From Halomonas halophila (lineage in GTDB: Bacteria > Pseudomonadota > Gammaproteobacteria > Pseudomonadales > Halomonadaceae), in contig NZ_CP129121.1 of NCBI RefSeq assembly GCF_030406665.1, forward strand, positions 1,488,001 to 1,552,000: DNA of 64,000 nucleotides, given 5' to 3'. Made by a program: the position numbers and the translations under genes. Of this stretch, positions 24,639 through 32,584 are shown piece after piece; within the stretch, counting starts at the first letter, position 1, and every line of letters starts with the position of its first letter. The notes under the pieces were generated by a model, which was not told the origin of the DNA, made no database searches, and saw nothing but the letters and a program-made list of their open reading frames with translations.

Positions 24639-27278
24639 ATGGGCAAGTCTCTGGTCATCGTCGAGTCGCCGGCCAAGGCGAAGACGATCAACAAGTATCT
24701 CGGCAACGAGTTCATCGTGAAGTCGAGCGTGGGGCACATTCGTGACCTCCCGACCAGCGGCTCGGGCAAGGCGGCCTCGGACCCCAAGGAGCGTGCCCGG
24801 CAGGCCGCGGCGACGCGCAAGATGTCCGCCGAGGAGAAAGCCGAATATCGCCAGCGCAAGTCCCACGAGCAGCTGATTCGGCGCATGGGGATCGACCCCG
24901 AGCACGACTGGGAAGCCAACTACGAGATCCTGCCCGGCAAGGAGAAGGTGGTTGCCGAGCTGCAGAAGCTCGCCGAGAAGGCCGATACCGTCTATCTCGC
25001 CACCGATCTCGATCGCGAGGGGGAAGCCATCGCCTGGCACCTTCGCGAGACCATCGGCGGCGACGAGTCGCGCTATCGTCGCGTGGTGTTCAACGAGATC
25101 ACCAAGAACGCCATCCACGAGGCCTTCGAGGACCCCGGTCAGCTCAACATGCCGCGAGTCGAGGCCCAGCAGGCACGGCGCTTCCTGGATCGCGTGGTGG
25201 GCTTCATGCTCTCGCCGCTGCTGTGGGCCAAGATCGCCCGCGGGCTGTCCGCCGGCCGCGTGCAGTCGGTGGCCATGCGCCTTATCGTCGAGCGCGAGCG
25301 CGAGATCCGCGCCTTCGTGCCCGAGGAGTTCTGGGACGTCCACGCCGACCTCAAGCCGGCCGACGACGCCTCGGCCGAGCCGGTGCGCTTCGAACTGGCG
25401 CGCCAGGACGGCAAGGCCTTCCGTCCGACCTCCGAGGCCGAGACCCTGGAACGCATCGAGGGGCTCAGGAAGGCGTCGCTGGCCATCACCTCTCGCGAGG
25501 ACAAGCCGACCCGCTCCAAGCCCAATGCGCCCTTCATCACCTCGACCCTGCAGCAGGCCGCCAGCGGTCGCCTGGGCTTCTCGGTGAAGAAGACCATGAC
25601 GCTGGCCCAGCGCCTCTACGAGGCCGGCTACATCACCTACATGCGGACCGACTCCACCAACCTCTCCCGTGAGGCGGTGGACGGCGTGCGCGACTTCATT
25701 GGCGAGGAGTACGGCGAGCGCTATCTGCCCGAGGCGCCCAACCGCTACACCAGCAAGGAGGGCGCCCAGGAGGCCCACGAGGCGATCCGCCCCTCCGAGG
25801 TGACCCGCCGCGCCACCGACCTGGCCGGCATGGAGCGCGACGCCGAGCGCCTCTACGAGCTGATCTGGCGTCAGTTCGTGGCCTGCCAGATGACGCCGGC
25901 CGAGTATCTCTCGACCACCCTGACCGTGGCCGCAGACGGCTACGAGCTCAAGGCCAAGGGCCGGGTGCTGAAGTTCGACGGCTACACCCGCGTGATGAAG
26001 CCCATGGGGCGCAAGGACGAGGACCAGTCGCTGCCCGATCTCGCCGAGGGCGCGGCGCTGACCCTCGAGTCGCTGGATCCGCAGCAGCACTTCACCAAGC
26101 CGCCGGCTCGCTACACCGAAGCCAGCCTGGTCAAGGAGCTGGAGAAGAAGGGCATCGGCCGACCGTCCACCTACGCGGCGATCATCTCGACCATACAGGA
26201 CCGTGGCTACGTGACCCTGGAGAATCGGCGCTTCTATGCCGAAAAGCTCGGCGACATCGTCACCGAGCGGCTCAAGGAGTCGTTCCCGGATCTGATGGAC
26301 TACTCCTTCACCGCGCGCATGGAGGACAGTCTCGACGAGGTGGCCGAGGGCGAGCGCCGCTGGCGCGAGCTGCTCGATGCCTTCTACGCCGAGTTCCGCG
26401 AGGAGCTCGACGAGGCTCAGAGCGAGGAAGGCATGCGCCCCAACCAGCCGGTGCCCACCGACATCGACTGCCCGAGCTGCGGGCGCAAGATGCAGATCCG
26501 CACCGCCTCGACGGGCGTGTTCCTGGGCTGCTCCGGCTACAACCTGCCGCCCAAGGAACGCTGCAAGACCACCATCGACCTGCTGCCCGGCGACGAGGCG
26601 GTGGCCGCCGACGCCGGCGAGGACGCCGAGACCGATGCGCTGCGTGCCAAGCACCGCTGCCCCAAGTGCGGCACGGCGATGGACAGCTACCTGATCGACG
26701 AGGATCGCAAGCTGCACGTCTGCGGCAACAGCCCGGACTGCGACGGCTACGAGGTCGAGCAGGGCAAGTTCCGCATCAAGGGCTACGAGGGCCCGACCAT
26801 CGAGTGCGACAAGTGCGGCAGCGAGATGCAGCTCAAGTCCGGGCGCTTCGGCAAGTACTTCGGCTGCACCAGCGAGAGCTGCAAGAACACCCGCAAGCTG
26901 CTCAAGAACGGTGAGGTCGCGCCGCCCAAGATGGACCCCATCCCGATGCCGGAGCTGGCCTGCCAGAAGGTCGAGGACCACTATGTGCTGCGCGACGGCG
27001 CCAGCGGCCTGTTCCTGGCGGCCAGCAAGTTCCCCAAGAACCGCGAGACCCGTCCGCCGCTGGTGATCGAGCTCAAGGCCCACGCCGACGAGCTGCCGGA
27101 CAAGTATCGCTACCTGCTCGATGCGCCCGATGCGGACCCGGACGGTCGCCCGGCCCAGATCCGCTTCTCGCGCAAGGCCAAGGCGCAGTTCCTGATGACC
27201 GAGGACAACGGCAAGGCCACCGGCTGGAAGGCCACCTTCGATGATGGCAAGTGGCAGGTGGAGGACAAGCGCAAGTGA
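24639..27278 (+). CDS. topA: DNA topoisomerase I
   Basis: Type IA topoisomerase of 879 residues that removes negative supercoils by passing one strand through a transient break. The TOPRIM domain opens LVIVESPAKAKTINKYLG and carries the acidic triad DLDREGEA. The catalytic tyrosine is Y334 in GYITYMRTDST. The C-terminus has three four-cysteine zinc ribbons (starting CPSCGRKM, CPKCGTAM and CDKCGSEM), followed by a final ribbon-like domain without cysteines. A lysine-rich insert near residues 40-75 resembles the Pseudomonas enzyme. It overlaps the DUF6586 gene by 4 bp. Confidence 0.97.
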   Translation: MGKSLVIVESPAKAKTINKYLGNEFIVKSSVGHIRDLPTSGSGKAASDPKERARQAAATRKMSAEEKAEYRQRKSHEQLIRRMGIDPEHDWEANYEILPGKEKVVAELQKLAEKADTVYLATDLDREGEAIAWHLRETIGGDESRYRRVVFNEITKNAIHEAFEDPGQLNMPRVEAQQARRFLDRVVGFMLSPLLWAKIARGLSAGRVQSVAMRLIVEREREIRAFVPEEFWDVHADLKPADDASAEPVRFELARQDGKAFRPTSEAETLERIEGLRKASLAITSREDKPTRSKPNAPFITSTLQQAASGRLGFSVKKTMTLAQRLYEAGYITYMRTDSTNLSREAVDGVRDFIGEEYGERYLPEAPNRYTSKEGAQEAHEAIRPSEVTRRATDLAGMERDAERLYELIWRQFVACQMTPAEYLSTTLTVAADGYELKAKGRVLKFDGYTRVMKPMGRKDEDQSLPDLAEGAALTLESLDPQQHFTKPPARYTEASLVKELEKKGIGRPSTYAAIISTIQDRGYVTLENRRFYAEKLGDIVTERLKESFPDLMDYSFTARMEDSLDEVAEGERRWRELLDAFYAEFREELDEAQSEEGMRPNQPVPTDIDCPSCGRKMQIRTASTGVFLGCSGYNLPPKERCKTTIDLLPGDEAVAADAGEDAETDALRAKHRCPKCGTAMDSYLIDEDRKLHVCGNSPDCDGYEVEQGKFRIKGYEGPTIECDKCGSEMQLKSGRFGKYFGCTSESCKNTRKLLKNGEVAPPKMDPIPMPELACQKVEDHYVLRDGASGLFLAASKFPKNRETRPPLVIELKAHADELPDKYRYLLDAPDADPDGRPAQIRFSRKAKAQFLMTEDNGKATGWKATFDDGKWQVEDKRK

Positions 27279-27739
27279 CCCCGAGAGCCCGTACCAATCA
27301 GCTGCTCTATCAGGCCGAGCTGCTGCTGGCGACGCCCGCCGGCGATGACGAGCACGCCGAGGCGCGCCGCATGGCCGGCGAGGAAGGGGCGCTGGCGATG
27401 CTCGAGCTGGCGCTGGAGTCGCTGCTGCGTGAAGTGACCGAGCATGCCCGCCTCGAGCGTCACGACTGGCGCGAGCTGCTGGCGCCGGAGGGCGAACCGC
27501 TCGCCGAGTTAGGGCGGCTGCGCAGCCTGGCCCAGCGGCCGGACAGCTGGCTCGCGCGGCTGATCGCCCGTCTCGAGGCCCTGCATACCAGTGATGGCGT
27601 CGCACGTCGCGCCACGGGGGCGGCCCAGGGCATCATCGCCGTGGGCAGTGCCGCCGCCCTGGGGGACGAGCTGCGCGACTGCCTGGCGGCCGCCAAGCGC
27701 GAGATCGGCGAACTGCGCCAGACCAGTGAAGAGTGGTAA
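27275..27739 (+). CDS. DUF6586-type small helical protein
   Basis: A 154-residue, mostly helical, cytoplasmic protein (TPRARTNQLLYQAELLL at the N-terminus; ends REIGELRQTSEEW). A protein of this kind follows topA in Pseudomonas (the PA3010 position), and the conserved pairing suggests a shared process, but function is unknown. I use the GTG at 27275, which makes a 4-bp GTGA overlap with topA. The ATG at 27251 would overlap topA more deeply. Confidence 0.75.
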   Translation: MTPRARTNQLLYQAELLLATPAGDDEHAEARRMAGEEGALAMLELALESLLREVTEHARLERHDWRELLAPEGEPLAELGRLRSLAQRPDSWLARLIARLEALHTSDGVARRATGAAQGIIAVGSAAALGDELRDCLAAAKREIGELRQTSEEW

Positions 27740-27775
27740 CGGCGGCCGCGGCGAGACGTGGGACTCTGCTAGCGT

Positions 27776-28231
27776 CTAGCCGCGGTCGTTCCAGTGCCGC
27801 TGCATTTCCAGGAAGGTCAGTGAGGCCGACCAGGTGATCAGCATGAAACCGGTCAGGGATTCGGTGCCCATCAGGAAGCGCAGCGGCCCCTCGGGGAAGA
27901 CGTCGCCGTAGCCGAGCGTGGTGAAGGTGATCGCCGAGAGATAGACGTAGTCCAGCCCATTCTCCATGGGCGTCGTGCCGGCCACGGTTCCCGCCGTGGC
28001 AGCCGTCAGCCACCAGGCCGCCAGGCCGAACAGCCATATCTCCAGCACATGAGCGGCAAGCAGGCCGTACATCAGTCCCAGGAAGCGCCGCCTTCGGGAT
28101 GGCGAGGTGCGGCGCATCATCCGGCTGAGCACGCTCGAGGCCTCGAAGTGCAGCAGTACGCAGGCCGCGACCACCACCAAGGTCGTGCTCGCCACCAGCA
28201 GGTGGTCCGAGTCCAGCATCGGCTCGATCAA
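27776..28231 (-). CDS. two-helix-type potassium channel-like membrane protein
   Basis: A 151-residue inner-membrane protein with hydrophobic helices at about 8-32, 50-78 and 118-140. The pore segment is YLSAITFTTLGYGDVFPEG; TTLGYGD is the selectivity filter of the Ion_trans_2 family, so it should pass K+. It lacks any RCK/TrkA-N regulatory domain. The start is most likely the TTG at 28231: on the minus strand GGAGGAGG lies just six bases upstream, whereas the ATG at 28219 is too far from it. TTG may hold expression low. It converges with the DUF6586 gene. Confidence 0.75.
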   Translation of the reverse strand: MIEPMLDSDHLLVASTTLVVVAACVLLHFEASSVLSRMMRRTSPSRRRRFLGLMYGLLAAHVLEIWLFGLAAWWLTAATAGTVAGTTPMENGLDYVYLSAITFTTLGYGDVFPEGPLRFLMGTESLTGFMLITWSASLTFLEMQRHWNDRG

Positions 28232-28377
28232 ATGGCGCCTCCTCCATTCCGTTGCATCGGATCCGCGTGCTCGAATGACGTGCGTCAAGCCGCCATCCGG
28301 GCCGTGTCGACTAGGATATCAGCAGCGGGATAGACAAAGTGGCGCCCGCGACGGTCGTGTCTCCGGGAGGACGGATC

Positions 28378-28845
28378 ATGCGCTTTCATCAGGTTAGAGA
28401 GTTGGTGCGTTGGGCGGCGGACTATCACGCTCGCCTCGATGAGGCCTATGCCCAATGGGCTGCCCAGGAAGGTGTCGGCGAACGGCGACGGATGGCGCTG
28501 GACTATCTTGCCGAACACGAGCGTCGCATGCAGCACGAGCTCGAGTCCTACTTCGCCGAGGACAGCGAGCATCGCGGGGTGCTCGACACCTGGTTCGACG
28601 ACCCCGAGGCGTTTCCTCATGCGCCGGTGCTCGAGCGGCTTCCCGGCGGAGACGATGGCGATGATGTCGAGGCGCTGCTGTCCACGGCGCTGACCCTGCA
28701 CCGTACCCTGCAGGATCTCTACGGGCATCGCCTGGAGCGAGCCGGCAGTGAGCTCGAGAGGGCGTTCTTCGAGGCGCTGGTGAAGGGCGAGGACGCCGAG
28801 GTGCGTCGTCTGGTGCGGGATATTCAACGTCTGGAGGCCTACTGA
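28378..28845 (+). CDS. small ferritin-like helical protein, function unknown
   Basis: A 155-residue all-helical acidic protein starting MRFHQVRELVRWAADYHARL. It contains DYLAEHERRMQHELESYF with an E-x2-H-E pattern and a later LHRTLQDLYGHRLERA helix, a spacing reminiscent of ferritin-like four-helix bundles. The metal ligands cannot be assigned safely. There is no signal peptide or membrane helix. GGGAGG precedes the ATG at 28378. It stands alone, divergent from the potassium channel gene. Confidence 0.5.
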   Translation: MRFHQVRELVRWAADYHARLDEAYAQWAAQEGVGERRRMALDYLAEHERRMQHELESYFAEDSEHRGVLDTWFDDPEAFPHAPVLERLPGGDDGDDVEALLSTALTLHRTLQDLYGHRLERAGSELERAFFEALVKGEDAEVRRLVRDIQRLEAY

Positions 28846-29009
28846 GGCCTGTGGTGCCGATGTCGCCGATCGGCGACGAGTGGGGGCGAGTATCGGGGCC
28901 GGCACCCTCGGGCTTTCCGATGAGGCGGCTCGGTGCGGCTGTCCACTGACATCGGGGGGCAGATGCGATATAACGACTCCCACGTTTTCTGGCTACCGGC
29001 TTCCCACCC

Positions 29010-29639
29010 ATGACGCAATCCCGAGATGAGCGCTTTCTGCTGAGCCGGCGGCGTTTCGGCCTGCTGGCGCTGAGCCTGCCTTTCTGGTCGACCGCCGCCC
29101 CGGCAGCCACCATGATGAGCGACCTGCTGGCCCAGGCCAGTGCGCCGCGAGCCCCCGATGAGCTATGGGTGCTGGTGGATGATCATGAGGCCCGTCTGAG
29201 CATCTTCCGCGGTGCCAGCGAGGAGGAGCGCTTTTCCCCGGTCTCGCTGGGGCGCGGCGGTGCCAGGGCAGAGCGGACGCGTGGCGATCGCGCGACGCCG
29301 CTGGGCGAGTTTCGGGTGACGCGGTTCAACTACCGAAGCAAGTACCGCACCTTCGTCGGTCTGGATTACCCCACGCCCACGCATGCCCGTATGGCGCTGG
29401 ATGCCGGGGTCTACAGTCAGCAGGATTATGACGACTACTTCAGCTACTACCGTCGGCATGGTACGCCGCCGCAGGATACGGTGCTGGGCGGGTACATCGG
29501 CATTCATGGCATCGGGGTGGCCGACCCGGCGATTCATCGGCGTTTTCACTGGACCGATGGCTGCGTCGCGGTCACGGATCGGCAAATCGACACCCTGTCG
29601 GCGATGATCGACATTGGCACGCGGGTCGTCATCCGCTAG
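29010..29639 (+). CDS. L,D-transpeptidase (YkuD domain) with Tat-type signal
   Basis: A 209-residue periplasmic enzyme. The N-terminus carries SRRRFGLLALSLPF (12-25), an S-R-R-x-F motif plus hydrophobic stretch ending near AAPAA (33), typical of Tat export. The YkuD domain spans about 50-209, with H166 in GIHGIGV and catalytic C185 in TDGCVAVTD. Such enzymes make 3-3 cross-links or attach Braun lipoprotein to diaminopimelate. A Braun-type lipoprotein gene lies 178 bp downstream, so anchoring that protein is the most attractive role (inference). No LysM domain is present. Confidence 0.85.
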   Translation: MTQSRDERFLLSRRRFGLLALSLPFWSTAAPAATMMSDLLAQASAPRAPDELWVLVDDHEARLSIFRGASEEERFSPVSLGRGGARAERTRGDRATPLGEFRVTRFNYRSKYRTFVGLDYPTPTHARMALDAGVYSQQDYDDYFSYYRRHGTPPQDTVLGGYIGIHGIGVADPAIHRRFHWTDGCVAVTDRQIDTLSAMIDIGTRVVIR

Positions 29640-29817
29640 TCTTTATATGCGCTAAGGACGTTCTAGCCGGCAGGCGCGTGCTGTCGTGAAAAACGCCCAG
29701 CATTTGACGTCTCCGGTTCGCAGCAGGCATTGTTGCTGCATTAGAACCTGCGATAGCAGGACGCCTGGTTGTCAGGCATCACCAACGCAGTACCAAGGAA
29801 GACTCAAGGAGAACACC

Positions 29818-30081
29818 ATGACTCTCAAGACTACTCTGAAGCTGTCCGCCGCTGCCGCCTCTCTCGCCGTTCTGGCGGGCTGCGCCTCCTCCAGCGCTCT
29901 GGAAGAAGTCCGCACCACTGCCGAGTCTGCACAGGCCGACGCCGCGGAAGCTCGCAGCATCGCGACCCAGGCGCAGAACACCGCCAACCAGGCTCAGCGC
30001 GACGCTCAAGCGGCTCTGCAGATGTCTCAGCAGAACCGTGAAGAGATGAACCGCATGTTCGAGCGTTCCATGCGCAAGTAA
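29818..30081 (+). CDS. Lpp/OprI-type murein lipoprotein
   Basis: An 87-residue outer-membrane lipoprotein: signal peptide with lipobox LAGC (Cys21), then a continuous alanine-zipper coiled coil (heptads rich in Ala at a/d, 'AEARSIATQAQNTANQAQ'). It ends in ...FERSMRK with the C-terminal lysine used for covalent bonding to peptidoglycan. Length and layout match OprI of Pseudomonas and Lpp of E. coli. AAGGAGA precedes the ATG at 29818. The codons are strongly biased to C-ending and common ones, in line with very high expression, and a strong terminator follows. Confidence 0.92.
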   Translation: MTLKTTLKLSAAAASLAVLAGCASSSALEEVRTTAESAQADAAEARSIATQAQNTANQAQRDAQAALQMSQQNREEMNRMFERSMRK

Positions 30082-30096
30082 GTCGTTAGCCGCAGG

Positions 30097-30159
30097 CCAG
30101 GCCTTCAGGCCTGGTGATGCCACGACGGGCCACCCCTCGCGAGAGGGGTGGCCTTTTTT
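30097..30159 (+). terminator. tandem hairpins ending the lipoprotein transcript
   Basis: A small hairpin (CCAGGCC/GGCCTGG, 30097-30114) is followed by a strong one: GGCCACCCCTC (30128-30138) pairs with GAGGGGTGGCC (30143-30153) and is followed by six Ts. This is a textbook intrinsic terminator, and the first stem may protect the mRNA 3' end. Confidence 0.92.
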
Positions 30160-30491
30160 GTGGGTACCGCGATCGTACCGCGTTCGCGCCATCGTGCGAT
30201 GGATGTGTCGTACCCGATGACGCCGACCGGGTATGAGGTGTCACTTATGGTGCGTTTACCGTGTCGCCAATGGTATTGCCCGGTGTAAGAGATCTCGGAC
30301 TGTCGCGTAAATGTCATCGCGGTTGTTTTGTAAGACATCTTTATTATCAGTAATTTACAGAAACCTGTAGGAGATTTCAGACGGTGTGAAAAGCTCGCGT
30401 TCCTTCATACGCTTCCGGCAGCAAGGCAGTCGTTCGGCATCGTTCATCCGGCCGATGAGCGATGCCTCCGGTAGAAAAAGAGAGGAACGTG
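30160..30491 (+). other. gene-free, AT-richer leader of the glycine-rich lipoprotein gene
   Basis: No credible gene. The stretch 30300-30380 is distinctly AT-rich for this genome (TTTATTATCAGTAATTTACAG) and probably holds the promoter and operators of the lipoprotein gene. No -35/-10 pair with good spacing could be settled. A ribosome site (GAGAGGA) lies just before the start at 30492. Confidence 0.5.
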
Positions 30492-32330
30492 ATGATGGCA
30501 GGGAACACGGAATTCAAGACACGGCTCTTTCCGCTGACCGCGCTGGTGCTGGCGATCTCGCTGGCCGGCTGCAGCGGTAGCTCCGATATTTCACAGCCGC
30601 TGGACGGCGGAAATGGCGGTATGGAAGCCGGGGATGGTGATGGCACCGGCAGCGGTGACGGTTCCGGAGGAGACGGTTCGGGCGGTGATGGCATCGGTGA
30701 CGGCGACGGCTCGGGTGGCGACGGCTCGGGTGGCGATGGCTCGGGTGGCGATGGTGACGGCTCCGGTGGTGACGGCGACGTGCAGTCCTCCAGCCTCGAG
30801 CGAGTGATCCAGGATGGCAGCGGAGTGACCGGCGGCGTGGGTGATACCGTCACGGCGCTGGGTGGTGCCATCCAGCAGGTCGATGCGCCTCTGGTCGGCG
30901 GGGTGACCGACGGTAGCGGCCAGGTGCTGAAGGACCTGGGCGACGGCGTCAACCTGCTCTCCGACGGTCTGAATGACGGCCTGGGCAGCCTCGGCAACAA
31001 CGACAACGCCCTGGGCACGACGCTGGGCGGCGCCACGGGGCTGGTCTCCCAGACCGGCAAGGCCGTCAGCAGTGCCGGTGGCATCGTCGAGGGGCTGGGC
31101 TCGCTGCCGGTGCTGATGCAGGTGGAAGACGGCACTGGCGTGCTCGCCAGCCTGGGTGGCACCGTCGACCAGCTCGGCGGCACGGTCACCGCCGTGGGCG
31201 ATCGTCTGACCTTTACTCTGACCGATGAAGATGGCCATCTGGCCGGCCTGACCACCGAGCTGACCGGCGTCGTTCGTCCGCTGGTCGTCAACGTGGAGGG
31301 CACGACTCAGCGCCTGGGTGACACTTTGGTGGTCGGCCCCGTCGGTAACCGCCTGCTGGGTCAGGTCGGCGGCGCCGTGGTCATGCTCGGCGAGCGTCTC
31401 GGTGGCGGCGGCGTTCAGCTCGCCGGTGTCGGCGATCTGGTGACCTCGACCGGCCGGCTCGTGGCCGACGCCGGTGGCCTGCTGACCGCCGGTGAGGGCG
31501 GCTCCCCGGGCCTCGGCCTGCCCGGCGTCGACGGTGGGCTGCTGGATACCGACAACGGCCTGCTCAACGGACTCGACGGGCTGACAGGTGGTTTGCTGGT
31601 GGGCGAGAACGGCCTGGTGGTCGGGGATAACAGCCTGCTTGCCGCGACCCTGTCCGCCGAAGGCGGTCTGCTGGACGATCCGACCCTGGTGCTGGGCGAT
31701 CTCGGCGGCGGGCTGCTCGGCGGCGAAGGCGGCCTCCTGGGCGGCGATGGTGGTCTGCTGGGTGGCGTGACCGGCGGTCTGGGAGGCTCCGCCGGGGGCC
31801 TGCTCGGTGGCGGTGAAGGCGGTCTGCTGGTCGGCGGTGAAGGCGGCCTGCTGGGTGGCGTGACCGGTACCGTGGATGGCGTGACCGGTGGCCTGGTCGG
31901 CGGTGAAGGCGGCCTGCTCGGTGGCGATGGCGGCCTGCTGGGGGGCGTGACCGATACCGTGGATGGTGTGACCGGTGGCCTGGTGGGCGGAGAAGGCGGC
32001 CTGCTCGGCGGCGACGGTGGCCTGCTGGGCGGCGTGACCGATACTGTTGACGGTGTGACCGGTGGCCTGGTCGGCGGTGAGGGCGGCCTGCTCGGTGGCG
32101 ACGGCGGCAGCCTGGGCGGTAGCGGAGGCCTGCTCGGCGGCGTCGCGAACACCGTGGATGGCGTCACCGATACCGTCGATGGCCTGACCGGTGGTGCCCT
32201 GCAGGGTGTGACCGGCACCGTGGATGACGTGGCGCACGGCCTGCTGGGCGGCGGCACCGACAGCTCCGGTAGCGAGGACTCAGGTACCGAAAGCAGCGGC
32301 GGGCTGCTTGGCCTGGGAGGCCTGCTCTGA
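30492..32330 (+). CDS. large glycine-rich repeat lipoprotein (collagen-like/'GGLLGG' repeats)
   Basis: A 612-residue protein with a lipoprotein signal (LSLAGC-type lipobox, about residue 26). A run of G-D-G-S-G-G steps (about 45-95) follows, then a long region of weak repeats with the sense 'GDxVxxLGxxVxxL', then the C-terminal repeats. These include three consecutive 29-residue units beginning VTGTVDGVTGGLVGGEGGLL, and the protein ends SSGGLLGLGGLL. There are almost no aromatic residues or cysteines. Some databases call such proteins collagen-like, but the triplets do not keep a strict G-X-Y register. The glycine steps resemble extensible surface fibres or RTX-like rolls; the D-G-rich segment may bind calcium. 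The next gene is a TpsB-type transporter, so it may be exposed on the surface (inference). Confidence 0.7.
   Translation: MMAGNTEFKTRLFPLTALVLAISLAGCSGSSDISQPLDGGNGGMEAGDGDGTGSGDGSGGDGSGGDGIGDGDGSGGDGSGGDGSGGDGDGSGGDGDVQSSSLERVIQDGSGVTGGVGDTVTALGGAIQQVDAPLVGGVTDGSGQVLKDLGDGVNLLSDGLNDGLGSLGNNDNALGTTLGGATGLVSQTGKAVSSAGGIVEGLGSLPVLMQVEDGTGVLASLGGTVDQLGGTVTAVGDRLTFTLTDEDGHLAGLTTELTGVVRPLVVNVEGTTQRLGDTLVVGPVGNRLLGQVGGAVVMLGERLGGGGVQLAGVGDLVTSTGRLVADAGGLLTAGEGGSPGLGLPGVDGGLLDTDNGLLNGLDGLTGGLLVGENGLVVGDNSLLAATLSAEGGLLDDPTLVLGDLGGGLLGGEGGLLGGDGGLLGGVTGGLGGSAGGLLGGGEGGLLVGGEGGLLGGVTGTVDGVTGGLVGGEGGLLGGDGGLLGGVTDTVDGVTGGLVGGEGGLLGGDGGLLGGVTDTVDGVTGGLVGGEGGLLGGDGGSLGGSGGLLGGVANTVDGVTDTVDGLTGGALQGVTGTVDDVAHGLLGGGTDSSGSEDSGTESSGGLLGLGGLL
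31860..32120 (+). repeat. three tandem 87-bp coding repeats
   Basis: Units start at 31860, 31947 and 32034, each opening GTGACCG and encoding 29 residues. They differ mainly at third codon positions (for example GGTACCGTGGATGGC against GATACTGTTGACGGT), so protein sequence is held while DNA drifts. Shorter related 'GGEGGLLGG' units extend to both sides. Confidence 0.9.
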
Positions 32331-32347
32331 TCGCTCGCTCCATGCGG

Positions 32348-32383
32348 CGGCAGAAGGCCCGGCAAGTGCCGGGCCTTCTGCCG
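32348..32383. terminator. long perfect hairpin after the glycine-rich lipoprotein gene
   Basis: CGGCAGAAGGCCCGGCA (32348-32364) pairs fully with 32367-32383 across AG, giving a 17-bp stem. No T-run follows, so it may act as a terminator with Rho or as an mRNA end protector. Its core (32356-32375) recurs at 46091-46110. Confidence 0.6.
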
Positions 32384-32440
32384 TGTAGGCCATGTATGAC
32401 GGAGTGTTGATGATGAACCTCAATTTTCTTCGATTTTGGC

Positions 32441-32469
32441 TTGCCACAGATCAAGGTTTTTGTACTAAT
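32441..32469 (+). promoter_or_regulatory. candidate extended -10 promoter for the TpsB gene
   Basis: TTGCCA (32441-32446), a 17-bp spacer ending TGT, then ACTAAT (32464-32469). The -35 is 5/6 and the -10 4/6 with a TGn extension, in an AT-rich gap 116 bp before the start. It implies the TpsB gene can be transcribed separately from the lipoprotein gene. Confidence 0.4.
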
Positions 32470-32584
32470 GTAAATTCAGTCTTCGGCATTAGTCGTTCTT
32501 AGCTTTGGTGTTAAGGCGTCGAAAGCGTGAAATAACACCATCGGCGGCGCATGCGATTACTGAATGCCATTGCAGGGAATAAAT

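Noticed and set aside
24363..27605. Very long open frame on the minus strand opposite topA
   Set aside because: It mirrors topA codon by codon, has no family-like motifs and is explained by high GC with few stop codons on the opposite strand.
28862..28877. GTCGCCGATCGGCGAC palindrome between the small helical protein and the L,D-transpeptidase genes
   Set aside because: A perfect 16-mer, but with no loop, no T-run and no second copy seen; such GC palindromes are expected by chance here.
30105..30338. Short minus-strand frame (77 codons) downstream of the murein lipoprotein gene
   Set aside because: Runs through the terminator hairpin, lacks a ribosome site and resembles no family.
31860..32120. 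Tandem repeats considered as a CRISPR array
   Set aside because: Units are contiguous, in frame and coding, with no spacers and no cas genes.
30591..32237. 548-codon minus-strand frame opposite the glycine-rich lipoprotein gene
   Set aside because: Its Ala/Gln/Thr repeats are the complement of the GGLLGG codons; no start signal or signal peptide.
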